Assembly: GCA_964503315.1 (NCBI GenBank)
Contig: CAZCZL010000006.1
Span: forward strand, 173,317 to 237,316
Direction: 5' to 3'
DNA: 64,000 nucleotides
DNA from: FEB-12 sp964503315
GTDB lineage: Bacteria > Zixibacteria > MSB-5A5 > GN15 > FEB-12
Part shown: positions 1 through 7,904 of the stretch, piece by piece
How the letters are laid out: every line of letters begins with the position of its first letter
How positions within the stretch are numbered: position 1 is the stretch's first letter
Position numbers and translations under genes: made by a program
The notes under the pieces: model-generated
The model's input: the letters and a program-made list of their open reading frames with translations, nothing else
What the model was told of the DNA's origin: nothing
Database searches by the model: none

Positions 1-89
1 CTGCTACTAGCTATTCGTTACTCGATTGACAGCGTGTTCTCGAACTCACCAGGTTGGTTTATATCGAGGACGACTGCCAGATGTAACGG

Positions 90-111
90 ATCAGGTAGCA
101 CGGAACCTGAT
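90..111. repeat. Inverted repeat downstream of the aldehyde dehydrogenase
   Basis: ATCAGGT and ACCTGAT form a perfect 7-bp inverted repeat around an 8-nt loop, about 90 bp beyond the stop codon of the aldehyde dehydrogenase. No T-run follows on either strand, so calling it a terminator would be weak. The rest of positions 1-199 shows no gene. Confidence 0.3.
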
Positions 112-199
112 AGTGCAAAGCCATGATCATTTCGCTTCCTCACAACTCCGGTCCGACACCACGTTCCCTGTTTCCTATCTGCAATTCAACTTCTCAGCA

Positions 200-1696
200 T
201 TAGTCCGCGTTATCGATCTGTGCGCGCTGGATGGTGCCGGAGAAATCGACGTAGATCGACTTCCATTCGGAGAATACATCCAAAGCCGCGGTCGCCGCTT
301 CACGATGGCCGTTGCCGGTCTCTTTGGTCCCGCCAAACGGCAGGTGAGTCTCCGCGCCGATAGTCGGTGCGTTGACATAGAAGATACCGGTGTAAACATC
401 GCGCATCGCGACATACGCTTTATTGATATCGCGGGTATAGATCGAGGCCGACAGTCCGTAAGCGGTATCATTGGCCAACTCGATCGCTTCCTGGAAAGTG
501 CTGAACGTACCCATCCCCAGCACGGGACCAAAGATTTCTTCCTTCCAGATCCGCATGTTTCGAGTCACACCTGAAAAGACGGTCGGTTGGACAAAGTACC
601 CCTTATCGTACGCGCCGCCGGTGAGGCGATTGCCACCGCACTCCAGTTTGGCGCCGTCAGCCTTGCCGATCTCGACATACTTCAGGACGGTCTCGAGCTG
701 CGACTGATTGACGACTGGTCCCATCTGGACTGAATCCTCAAGACCGTTGCCAACCTTGATCGCCTTTGCCTTTTCAACCAACATCGCGGTGAATTTGGCG
801 GCGATATCTTTGTGCATGATGACACGGCTGGTCGCGGTGCAGCGCTGACCTGACGTACCAAACGCGCCCCAGAGCACACCCTCGGCCGCCAGGCTCAAAT
901 CGGCGTCATCCATAATGATGATGACATTCTTGCCGCCCATTTCAAGGCAAAGATGCTTGAATTTCGGAGCGCATGCGGTCGAAACCTTGCGGCCAATTTC
1001 GGTCGAGCCGGTGAAAGAGACAATGCGAACGCGGTCATCATTCATGAGCGCGTCACCGACCGAACCGCCGGGTCCGGTCACCATATTGACCACACCCGCC
1101 GGGACACCTTCTTCTTCGCACGCCTTCATCAGATTGACTACCGACATCGGCGTGTCAGTCGCCGGCTTGATGACAATAGTGTTTCCGCAGATCAGTGCCG
1201 GCATCATCTTCCATGACGGGATCGCCATCGGGAAATTCCACGGCGTGATGAACCCGCAAACACCTACAGGCTGGCGAATGGTCATATTGAACTTATTGGG
1301 AAGTTCGGATGGCGTGGTCATGCCGAACAAACGCCGTCCCTCACCCGCCATGTAATAGGTCATATCGATCGCTTCTTGGACATCACCGCGTGTCTCGATA
1401 AGGATCTTACCCATTTCGCGCGTCATGTCGCGGGAATATTGCTCTTTGTTCGCGGCCAGACGGGCGGCGACGCGGTAGAGAATCTCGCCACGTTTCGGAG
1501 CCGGGACCAGTCGCCATGACTTGTAGGCTTCTGCGGCCGCATCGACCGCGGCCTTGACATCGGCCGGTGTCGACTTCTGGAAATGACCGATCACATCATC
1601 ATGATTGGCAGGATTACGATTTTCGAAAGTTTGCCCGGAAGAGGAATCAACCCAGGCACCGTTGATGTAATTCTTGTAAACAGGTACGCTACTCAT
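200..1696 (-). CDS. NAD(P)-dependent aldehyde dehydrogenase (ALDH superfamily)
   Basis: Oxidises an aldehyde to the carboxylate with NAD(P)+ in the cytoplasm; the substrate cannot be told from sequence. The 498-residue product is full length for the family. It has the oxyanion-hole Asn in PWNF (about 154), the cofactor Lys in IKPAT (177), the SFTGST loop (227-232), general base Glu252 in LEMGGKN and nucleophile Cys286 in GQRCTATSR. The C-terminal PFGGTKETGNG segment is typical of semialdehyde or aminoadipate-semialdehyde type ALDHs, but I do not assign a specific reaction. ATG at 1696 is preferred over an in-frame GTG at 1705 because AAGGGAG lies 8 nt before the ATG and would abut the GTG. 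It is monocistronic here, with a good promoter about 80 bp upstream and a CRP-like palindrome in the leader. Confidence 0.95.
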   Translation of the reverse strand: MSSVPVYKNYINGAWVDSSSGQTFENRNPANHDDVIGHFQKSTPADVKAAVDAAAEAYKSWRLVPAPKRGEILYRVAARLAANKEQYSRDMTREMGKILIETRGDVQEAIDMTYYMAGEGRRLFGMTTPSELPNKFNMTIRQPVGVCGFITPWNFPMAIPSWKMMPALICGNTIVIKPATDTPMSVVNLMKACEEEGVPAGVVNMVTGPGGSVGDALMNDDRVRIVSFTGSTEIGRKVSTACAPKFKHLCLEMGGKNVIIIMDDADLSLAAEGVLWGAFGTSGQRCTATSRVIMHKDIAAKFTAMLVEKAKAIKVGNGLEDSVQMGPVVNQSQLETVLKYVEIGKADGAKLECGGNRLTGGAYDKGYFVQPTVFSGVTRNMRIWKEEIFGPVLGMGTFSTFQEAIELANDTAYGLSASIYTRDINKAYVAMRDVYTGIFYVNAPTIGAETHLPFGGTKETGNGHREAATAALDVFSEWKSIYVDFSGTIQRAQIDNAD

Positions 1697-1742
1697 GGCG
1701 CACACTCCCTTGCATCAAAGTGTCGTGGCCGACGCTGCGCGT

Positions 1743-1758
1743 TGTGAATTATTTCACA
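1743..1758. promoter_or_regulatory. CRP/FNR-type palindrome in the aldehyde dehydrogenase leader
   Basis: TGTGAATTATTTCACA is a perfect dyad matching the CRP-type pattern TGTGA-N6-TCACA. It lies between the predicted promoter (-10 at 1778-1783) and the start codon, roughly +13 to +28 from the inferred transcription start. That position suits repression better than activation. The cognate regulator is not in this window. Confidence 0.5.
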
Positions 1759-1777
1759 GCAAATCGGCGAAAGCGCT

Positions 1778-1805
1778 AATATACCGCTTAATCGGTCGTT
1801 GTCAA
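1778..1805 (-). promoter_or_regulatory. Sigma-70-type promoter of the aldehyde dehydrogenase
   Basis: On the minus strand TTGACA (1800-1805) is followed after 16 bp by TATATT (1778-1783). Transcription would begin near 1771 and give a leader of about 75 nt that carries the palindrome at 1743-1758. Confidence 0.6.
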
Positions 1806-2117
1806 CCGCTTTCGGGTCGGCAATCACTCTGCTTTCTTCTTGGTGTACAGCATGTTACGCATGCACAAAGACGGACGCCGGTACGCCGCGTACGAGATTC
1901 TGACGATCCCGGAGTATCTCCTCACCGACCGTCATTCATTCGGCGGACAACACGCTTCACCATCATTTTTACGGAAGTCATTTTGGTGATCCGGACGCAG
2001 GATAATATGTTCGTTATGCTTTGAAAGATTTCATTTCAAACCAACATCCCCGCATTTAGTAATTGATGGAATACGGACCCGGAACGTGTATATTATAGCA
2101 ACACTGAAGGAGACGAC
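1806..2117. other. Intergenic region between divergent genes
   Basis: About 310 bp between the aldehyde dehydrogenase promoter and the TTG start at 2118. I see no convincing gene. Near the right end TATATT (2089-2094) is a possible -10 for the downstream gene, but the nearest -35-like hexamer, TTGATG at 2063-2068, is 20 bp away, so the promoter is only tentative. Confidence 0.4.
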
Positions 2118-2765
2118 TTGACTACTCTGTTATTGCTTGGCTGGTTGAGCCTTCCGTTGGCCCCGCTCAACCCGATCGAACAGGATACTATTGCGGCGAT
2201 GAACCTTCATCTGTCCGCGGGTGTCACTAGTCCGAATGGTATCGTCTCCGCTTCGCCGGAAATGTCGATCAAGTACGAATTTCGTCCGGCGCACCCATTC
2301 ATTGTTCGAACTGAAGCCGATTTCCGCCTGGGGTCTGTGGGTACTCTTTTCTGGCCGGCAGGCAATGAACGACAAGCAATGTACCTTGAGGGATCATATC
2401 GTTCTGCCCTGCTCGGACTGGATATACTCTATTACCGGGGGACCGACCGCCTCACCGCGTATCTTGGCGCGGGCATCGTACAATCATTCAATGAATTCGA
2501 TGCTGACCAGAAATCACGCGATCTACTCAGGTCGCGCTATGGAATTGACCAGATAGACATGTCACAGCGTGTCGGGTACCGCTTCACTCTGGGACTTCGT
2601 TTTCACCGGACTTACGCGTTTGAGGTCGCCATCACTCAGATGGAGCCGAATTTTGTGTTTGGGCGCGATTTCGGCGATGGGACCTTTTCGAAAGAAACTG
2701 TCCCCACTCAGTTCAGTTCGTTCCGCTTCACCTTTGGTTATCTCTGGGAACTCAAGGCGTTTTAG
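2118..2765 (+). CDS. Predicted outer-membrane beta-barrel protein, function unknown
   Basis: The 215-residue product has a short hydrophobic N terminus (about residues 3-17) that could act as a signal sequence. It is followed by alternating aromatic and polar stretches with Gly and Tyr (for example YLGAGIVQSF, GYRFTLGLRF, FRFTFGYLW) typical of small 8-strand barrels of the OmpA/opacity type. I cannot assign a family. The start is TTG: AAGGAG sits about 6 nt upstream and no ATG near the N terminus has a ribosome-binding site. Its 3' end overlaps the convergent glycosylase gene by 14 bp. Confidence 0.65.
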   Translation: MTTLLLLGWLSLPLAPLNPIEQDTIAAMNLHLSAGVTSPNGIVSASPEMSIKYEFRPAHPFIVRTEADFRLGSVGTLFWPAGNERQAMYLEGSYRSALLGLDILYYRGTDRLTAYLGAGIVQSFNEFDADQKSRDLLRSRYGIDQIDMSQRVGYRFTLGLRFHRTYAFEVAITQMEPNFVFGRDFGDGTFSKETVPTQFSSFRFTFGYLWELKAF

Positions 2766-3378
2766 TCACTGGAGTATTACTGAGGGACCGCCAGAGGTAC
2801 CAGCAAGCGACGGTCCGATACGGCTTCCACTTCACGCAGAACTTACCTAGCCTCTTCAACTGCCGTTTCCCATACAGCCGCTGCACTGCAGTCTGGATCC
2901 CCAAATCTCCCTCGGCGAATATGTCCGGCCGACCGAGCACAAACATGAGATACATTTGAGCTGACCACGGGCCGATCCCCTTGACTTGCGTGAGATGTTC
3001 GGTTACTTCAGCATCGGTCATTCTATCGATCTTGCGGAACGAAACCTCTCGCGACCTCACCTTGGCCGCCAGATCCCGCACAGAGGTCACTTTAGCGCGA
3101 GAGAGCCCGGCAGACCGAAGTCTGGCGTCTGTTAGCCTTGTGAGCACAGACGGAGTGATCTTTCCCCCTGTCTCTTCCCTCAGCCGTTCGTAAATACTGG
3201 CCGCCGCCTTGGTGGAGAGCTGTTGGCCGACAATAATGCGGACCATAGAGGCGAATCCGTGGGGCATTGTCCGAACCAGCCCGGGACCATGCTCGGCTAT
3301 AAGCGTTTCCATGACCGGATCTACCTTGCACAGGTGCAGTTCGGCTTCGGAATAGTTTTCCATACTGAGTGCGGGCAT
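2752..3378 (-). CDS. AlkA-like DNA-3-methyladenine glycosylase (HhH-GPD family)
   Basis: A base-excision repair enzyme expected to remove alkylated purines from DNA. The 208-residue protein carries the helix-hairpin-helix LTQVKGIGPWSAQMYL followed by the Gly/Pro-rich segment and the catalytic Asp of the EGDLGIQ motif, the HhH-GPD signature. The N-terminal part has the IIVGQQLSTKAA helix of the AlkA/Mag group. It lacks the extra N-terminal domain of E. coli AlkA, resembling the shorter yeast Mag1-type form. No Shine-Dalgarno precedes ATG 3378 or the alternative ATG at 3363. A TACATT hexamer lies 5 nt before ATG 3378, so a leaderless start is possible. Confidence 0.9.
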   Translation of the reverse strand: MPALSMENYSEAELHLCKVDPVMETLIAEHGPGLVRTMPHGFASMVRIIVGQQLSTKAAASIYERLREETGGKITPSVLTRLTDARLRSAGLSRAKVTSVRDLAAKVRSREVSFRKIDRMTDAEVTEHLTQVKGIGPWSAQMYLMFVLGRPDIFAEGDLGIQTAVQRLYGKRQLKRLGKFCVKWKPYRTVACWYLWRSLSNTPVTKTP

Positions 3379-3434
3379 GCGACAATGTAATCAGCCACAG
3401 GCGCGGAAACATCACTTTTCGCAGTCCATTTTGA

Positions 3435-3456
3435 CGGATTGGGCCGAACCAATCCG
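3435..3456. repeat. 8-bp inverted repeat upstream of the TMEM14-like gene
   Basis: CGGATTGG and CCAATCCG form a perfect 8-bp inverted repeat around GCCGAA, in the divergent region between the glycosylase and the TMEM14-like gene. A possible -10 (TACAAT, 3469-3474) follows 13 bp later, so the dyad would lie over the -35 region and could be an operator. Confidence 0.4.
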
Positions 3457-3503
3457 CGGGACAAATGTTACAATCGCAAGACCACCTACGAGAAAGGGAA
3501 TGC

Positions 3504-3848
3504 ATGCAGATTCATCATTGGGTAATGGCCTTAGGCGGATATATGATCCTCATGGGGATCACCGGATTCATCAGGACAGGGTCACCGACCGCCCTCTACA
3601 TCAACGGCGGTATTGCCCTTGCCACAATACTTCTCGGATACTTTTGGGGACGCAATCTGGCCGGAGGGATGGGGAATGTCGTGATCGGCTGGGTCGCCTT
3701 AAACAGCGTTTTGCTCAGCTATATGACCTTCAAACGGATCGCGGCACATGCCGAGGCCCGGGCCGGCTCAGAACTCATTTTCGGGTCGATGGCGGTTTTT
3801 TCGATAATTGTGCTGGTTCTGCTTATTCGCCATCGATTCAGCAGCTGA
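3504..3848 (+). CDS. TMEM14-like small membrane protein
   Basis: The 114-residue protein has four predicted membrane segments. The first two contain GGYMILMGITGFIRTGS and a following small-residue-rich segment ending GYFWG, matching the glycine-rich pattern of the TMEM14/UPF0136 family. Eukaryotic relatives act in mitochondrial haem and lipid transport; the role in bacteria is not established. I chose ATG 3504 because AAAGGG lies 5 nt upstream; upstream in-frame codons lack a ribosome-binding site. The 3' end overlaps the end of convergent tgt by 81 bp, an unusually long antisense overlap. Confidence 0.7.
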   Translation: MQIHHWVMALGGYMILMGITGFIRTGSPTALYINGGIALATILLGYFWGRNLAGGMGNVVIGWVALNSVLLSYMTFKRIAAHAEARAGSELIFGSMAVFSIIVLVLLIRHRFSS

Positions 3849-5048
3849 AATCGCCCGCTCAGAAATCACATAGCGATCGAAGAACTCGCGCCGAAAGGCT
3901 TCAAAGCGATGTTCCTCGATCGCTTTGCGTATCCCCCGCATCAGATTCTGAAAAAAGTAACTGTTGTGGTAGGTCGCAAGCACGAATCCAGTGATCTCTC
4001 GCTGATTGTACAGGTGCCGGATATACGCGCGGCTGTACCGCTGGCAAACCCTGCAGTCGCAATGCGGATCAAGAGGGGATTCATCTTTCGCGTACTCAGC
4101 GTTGCGGTAAACGATCTGTCCTTCGGAAGTGAAAACATTCCCAGTCCGTGCATTGCGGGTTGGTAGAACACAATCGAACATGTCGACGCCATAAGATACT
4201 GCCATCAGCAGATCCTCCGGATATCCTACTCCCATCAGATAGCGAGGTTTTTCGGCCGGAAGATACTGGATCGTGTGCGCCAGCATATCTTCCATCTCTT
4301 GCTTACTTTCTCCGACCGAAAGTCCGCCGATGGCATTCCCCGGAAAGTCCAAGCTGACTATCTGTTCAGCCGAAATAGCTCGAAGGTCTTTGTACACGGA
4401 CCCCTGGACAATCCCAAAAAGATTTACCTGGCGCCCGGACTTATCGAGCAGTGCCTGATGTTCAACTTTGCACCGCTTGGCCCAATCAAACGTTCTGCGA
4501 ACTCCAATTTGTGCCAGATCGTGATCGGCCGGAAACGGGACACACTGGTCGAACGCCATGATGATATCCGGACCGATTGCATGCTCGATCTGCATCACCT
4601 TTTCCGGAGAGAAAAAGTGGCGCGAACCATCAATGTGAGACTGAAACTCCACACCATCATCGGTGATCTTCGAGATATCTCGGAGTGAGAAGACCTGAAA
4701 GCCTCCGGAATCGGTGAGCGTCGGCTTGTGCCAACTGTTGAATTTCGCCAACCCCCCCATCTGCTCGATCACGTCGGTACCGGGGCGCAAATAGAGATGG
4801 TAGGTATTCCCAAGGATGATCTCAGCGCCGATCGATTCCAGATCTTCGGAAGTCAGCGCTTTAACTGATGAGGATGTCCCGACCGGCATGAAGGCCGGGG
4901 TCTGCACATCGCCGTGTGCGGTGCGCAACACTCCGCGACGCGCGGCACCATCGGTCGTTATAAGTTCGTGCAGCCTACGATTAACCAATGGCGATATCCA
5001 GTGCGGCTTGGATGTCCGTAACTCCGAAGACCTCAACCGATGGCTCAT
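3768..5048 (-). CDS. tgt: tRNA-guanine transglycosylase (queuine tRNA-ribosyltransferase)
   Basis: Exchanges guanine-34 for preQ1 in tRNAs with GUN anticodons, a step in queuosine synthesis. The 426-residue product has LTDSGGFQVFSL (about 111-121), the VQGS and GGLSVGE substrate loops, YGVDMFDCVLPTRNARTG with the catalytic Asp region (about 286-303), and zinc ligands Cys330, Cys332, Cys335 and His361. ATG 5048 would add about 25 residues before the usual start of the fold and overlap radA by 68 bp. A TTG at residue 21, just before the radA stop, is an alternative. The C terminus is about 20 residues longer than usual and is Asn/Arg-rich. It is the last gene of the smg-to-tgt operon. Confidence 0.96.
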   Translation of the reverse strand: MSHRLRSSELRTSKPHWISPLVNRRLHELITTDGAARRGVLRTAHGDVQTPAFMPVGTSSSVKALTSEDLESIGAEIILGNTYHLYLRPGTDVIEQMGGLAKFNSWHKPTLTDSGGFQVFSLRDISKITDDGVEFQSHIDGSRHFFSPEKVMQIEHAIGPDIIMAFDQCVPFPADHDLAQIGVRRTFDWAKRCKVEHQALLDKSGRQVNLFGIVQGSVYKDLRAISAEQIVSLDFPGNAIGGLSVGESKQEMEDMLAHTIQYLPAEKPRYLMGVGYPEDLLMAVSYGVDMFDCVLPTRNARTGNVFTSEGQIVYRNAEYAKDESPLDPHCDCRVCQRYSRAYIRHLYNQREITGFVLATYHNSYFFQNLMRGIRKAIEEHRFEAFRREFFDRYVISERAISAAESMANKQNQHNYRKNRHRPENEF

Positions 5049-6342
5049 TGACTTGCGCCCGGTTAGTTTCGGGAATGATCATGGTGGTAAACCCAAGTTT
5101 GGCGGCCTCGTTCACGCGGCGATCGATTTGCGTGATACCACGCACCTCGCCGGACAGGCCGACCTCTCCGACCACCATCGTTTTGGAACGGACCGGACGG
5201 TTCTGCAGGGATGAGGCGACCGCGGTCAACACCGCCAGATCCAGCGCCGGTTCAGCGATGCGAAGTCCCCCCGCTACAGAAGCGAATACATCGTGCGCGG
5301 AGACCGGCATCTCCTGACGTTTCTCCAGAATTGCCAGAAGCAGCGCCAGCTTCTTGCTGTCGAGACCGGATGCTACTCTCTGGGGCGCAGCATACGTAGC
5401 GCGGGTGACCAGCGCCTGAACCTCTACAAGCAAAGGCCGGTTCCCTTCCATGACGCCACACACAACAGAACCTGAGCGATGCGTGATATTCTCCGATGTC
5501 AGGAATAACGAACTGGGGTTTTTGACTTCTTCCAGCCCCTTCTGCCCCATTTCAAAGAGGCCGATCTCCGCCACCGAACCAAAACGATTTTTGGTCGCCC
5601 GAAGCATGCGATAAAGATGCGCGTTGTCCCCTTCGAAATACACGACTGTGTCGACCATATGCTCGAGCACTTTCGGTCCGGCGACAAAACCCTCTTTCGT
5701 GACATGCCCAACTAGAAACAGCGCGTTCCCTCTCCCTTTGGTCTGCGAGACCAACTGGTTCGCGCATTCGCGGATCTGACCGATTGTTCCTGGCGGCGAA
5801 TCAAACTGCGGTGCGGAGACCGTCTGTATTGAGTCGACAATCACGACCCCAAAATTCCCCGTCTCGATCGTCTCGGTGATCTCCTCGAGCGTCATCGTAT
5901 TGATAACCGTGATATTCTCACCGGTGACACCAAGACGCGAGGCTCTTATTTTTATCTGCGAGAGTGATTCTTCTCCGGTCGCGTACAATACCGGGATCCC
6001 CTGTGACGAATAGGCTTGGGCGGCCTGAAGCAGCAAGGTTGATTTCCCTATCCCCGGCTCTCCTCCCAGGAGAACTACCATCCCCGGCAAGAGTTGCCCG
6101 CCAATAACTCGGTCAAATTCCGAAATGCCCGATCGATAGCCGGACATGGTTGCGCTCGATATCTCGGCGATCGTCTGCCGCTCCACCAGTGTAGGCGTAC
6201 CGCGTGCCTTCTTTCGTTCCGGGGCTCGCTCCTCAATAAGACTGTTCCATGAGCCGCACTCGCGGCACTGTCCCTGCCAGCGCGGATGTTCCGCGCCACA
6301 CTGTGAACAGAAGTAGGCAGTCTTGATCTTTTTCCCGATCAC
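4981..6342 (-). CDS. radA: DNA repair protein RadA
   Basis: A RecA-like ATPase that processes recombination intermediates. The 453-residue product has a four-Cys zinc finger (Cys12, Cys15, Cys26, Cys29), Walker A GGEPGIGKST (93-102), the RadA-specific KNRFG motif (251-255) and a C-terminal Lon-protease-like domain lacking the catalytic dyad. Its ATG abuts the mlaF stop codon with no spacer, implying translational coupling within the operon. Confidence 0.97.
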   Translation of the reverse strand: MIGKKIKTAYFCSQCGAEHPRWQGQCRECGSWNSLIEERAPERKKARGTPTLVERQTIAEISSATMSGYRSGISEFDRVIGGQLLPGMVVLLGGEPGIGKSTLLLQAAQAYSSQGIPVLYATGEESLSQIKIRASRLGVTGENITVINTMTLEEITETIETGNFGVVIVDSIQTVSAPQFDSPPGTIGQIRECANQLVSQTKGRGNALFLVGHVTKEGFVAGPKVLEHMVDTVVYFEGDNAHLYRMLRATKNRFGSVAEIGLFEMGQKGLEEVKNPSSLFLTSENITHRSGSVVCGVMEGNRPLLVEVQALVTRATYAAPQRVASGLDSKKLALLLAILEKRQEMPVSAHDVFASVAGGLRIAEPALDLAVLTAVASSLQNRPVRSKTMVVGEVGLSGEVRGITQIDRRVNEAAKLGFTTMIIPETNRAQVNEPSVEVFGVTDIQAALDIAIG

Positions 6343-7101
6343 TTACGCCACCCTTATCGGCCCTTGCGCCGATCCCGAGATGAATTGCCTGAGCACTGGG
6401 TTGCTGCTGGATCGTACTTGATCTGGGGTGCCATCGAACTCGACTTTCCCCCCATACAGCATAACAATTCTGTCGGCTATCTTAAACGCCGACCGCATGT
6501 CGTGAGTCACCGTAATGGACGTGACGTGCAATTTCTGATTCAGTTCTACAATGAGATCATCAATTACATCGGACGTCACTGGGTCGAGGCCGGAGGTAGG
6601 CTCGTCATAGAGCATGATATCTGGATTGGTCGCTATAGCGCGCGCCAGTCCGACTCGTTTCCGCATACCGCCGGAAAGTTCAGATGGCAGTTTGTCGCGT
6701 GTCTCCGCCATGCCGACCACTTCCAGTTTTTCGGTGACGATCTCATCGATCTGCTCGGGCGAATACTCTCTTGACTCCAACAGTCCCAGACCGACATTCT
6801 CAGCGACCGTCATTGAGTCGAACAGAGCGGCACCTTGAAAGAGCATGCCGAAGCGTCGACGCATCGCGGTTAACTGCTCTGCATCGAAAGTCGCAATATC
6901 AGCGCCCTCGAACAGCACTCGCCCGGAGTCCGGCTCCATCAGTCGGAGCAGATGTTTCAGCAAGACCGATTTTCCCGTGCCGGAAAGACCTATCACGCAG
7001 ATCGATTCACCGGGACTCACCTCAATATCTATGCCATCCAATACCCGCACACGGCTGAACGACTTGACGATCTGCTCTATCTTTATGATCGATTCGCCCA
7101 T
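6343..7101 (-). CDS. mlaF: MlaF-type ABC transporter ATPase
   Basis: Predicted ATPase of a retrograde phospholipid transporter at the inner membrane. The 252-residue protein has Walker A GLSGTGKS (38-45), a Q-loop in MLFQGAALFDS, ABC signature LSGGM (142-146), Walker B IMLYDEPTSGLDP (from about 162) and the H-loop THDM. The FQGAALFDS and LSGGMRKRV stretches are characteristic of the MlaF/Mkl group. The partner permease lies immediately upstream. No MlaD-type substrate-binding gene is in this operon. Confidence 0.93.
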   Translation of the reverse strand: MGESIIKIEQIVKSFSRVRVLDGIDIEVSPGESICVIGLSGTGKSVLLKHLLRLMEPDSGRVLFEGADIATFDAEQLTAMRRRFGMLFQGAALFDSMTVAENVGLGLLESREYSPEQIDEIVTEKLEVVGMAETRDKLPSELSGGMRKRVGLARAIATNPDIMLYDEPTSGLDPVTSDVIDDLIVELNQKLHVTSITVTHDMRSAFKIADRIVMLYGGKVEFDGTPDQVRSSSNPVLRQFISGSAQGPIRVA

Positions 7102-7103
7102 CT

Positions 7104-7889
7104 TTATATCCGGAACAAAATAACCGCAAACACAAAGTTGAAAACCAGTACCAGTACCATCGAGATAACTACGGAGCGCGTGGTCGCGGCACCGACTCCT
7201 TCAGCCCCGCCTTGCGTGCGGAACCCTTCATAACAGGCGACCAGACCTATCACCAGCCCAAAGACCCACGCCTTGACCAGGCCGTTAACCAGATCCATAA
7301 GCCTGAACGAACTGCGGAAGCCGTTGAGATATGTTTCGGTGGAAACATCGACGCCGACGACCGAGACGATCAAACCGCCGATTATCGCGACAAAGTCTGC
7401 AAAGATAACGAGAAGCGGCACCTTCAACATGCAGGCGAGCACGCGTGGCATCATGAGATAACGGCTGGGAGATATCCCCATGGCGTCCAGAGCATCGATC
7501 TGCTCTGTCACTTTCATTGTGCCAAGTTCGGCGGTGATCCCGGCGCCAACCCGTCCGGCGAACACTAGCGCGGACAACACCGGCCCAAGCTCTATTATGA
7601 CCGCCTTCCCCACCGCCTGTCCGAGGTAGCGAAGTGGCGCGCCGATGAATTTAAACTGATAAGCCGCCTGCCAGGCCGAAACCGCTCCCACAAAGATCGC
7701 GATGATGACTATCAACGGCAGCGACATGACGCCGATCGAGTAGAACTGCTCGAATGTCACTCTCATTGAGCGGGGAATATCTTTGAGATGGAGGATGAAC
7801 CGTCCAAACAACAGGCTAATGCCGCCGATCCATGAGACGATCGTCACACTCCGTCGTCCGATCGTGATCAACCCACGTTGCGGTTCCAT
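7104..7889 (-). CDS. mlaE: MlaE-type lipid ABC transporter permease
   Basis: Integral inner-membrane permease, 261 residues with five to six hydrophobic segments. The central ELGPVLSALVFAGRVGAG stretch followed by a TAELGTM-KVTEQIDAL segment (about residues 100-136) is the diagnostic MlaE motif. It should dimerise and work with the ATPase encoded 2 nt downstream. It follows dnaB by 15 nt in the same operon. Confidence 0.94.
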   Translation of the reverse strand: MEPQRGLITIGRRSVTIVSWIGGISLLFGRFILHLKDIPRSMRVTFEQFYSIGVMSLPLIVIIAIFVGAVSAWQAAYQFKFIGAPLRYLGQAVGKAVIIELGPVLSALVFAGRVGAGITAELGTMKVTEQIDALDAMGISPSRYLMMPRVLACMLKVPLLVIFADFVAIIGGLIVSVVGVDVSTETYLNGFRSSFRLMDLVNGLVKAWVFGLVIGLVACYEGFRTQGGAEGVGAATTRSVVISMVLVLVFNFVFAVILFRI

Positions 7890-7904
7890 CAGACGGTGAA
7901 CTCC

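Noticed and set aside
1695..2024. 109-codon open frame on the plus strand upstream of the TTG gene
   Set aside because: It spans the aldehyde dehydrogenase promoter and leader and has an Arg/Ser/His-rich composition without a motif or ribosome-binding site.
3377..3994. 205-codon open frame on the plus strand overlapping the TMEM14-like gene
   Set aside because: Arg/His-rich and without motifs. It shares DNA with the better supported membrane-protein frame and tgt.
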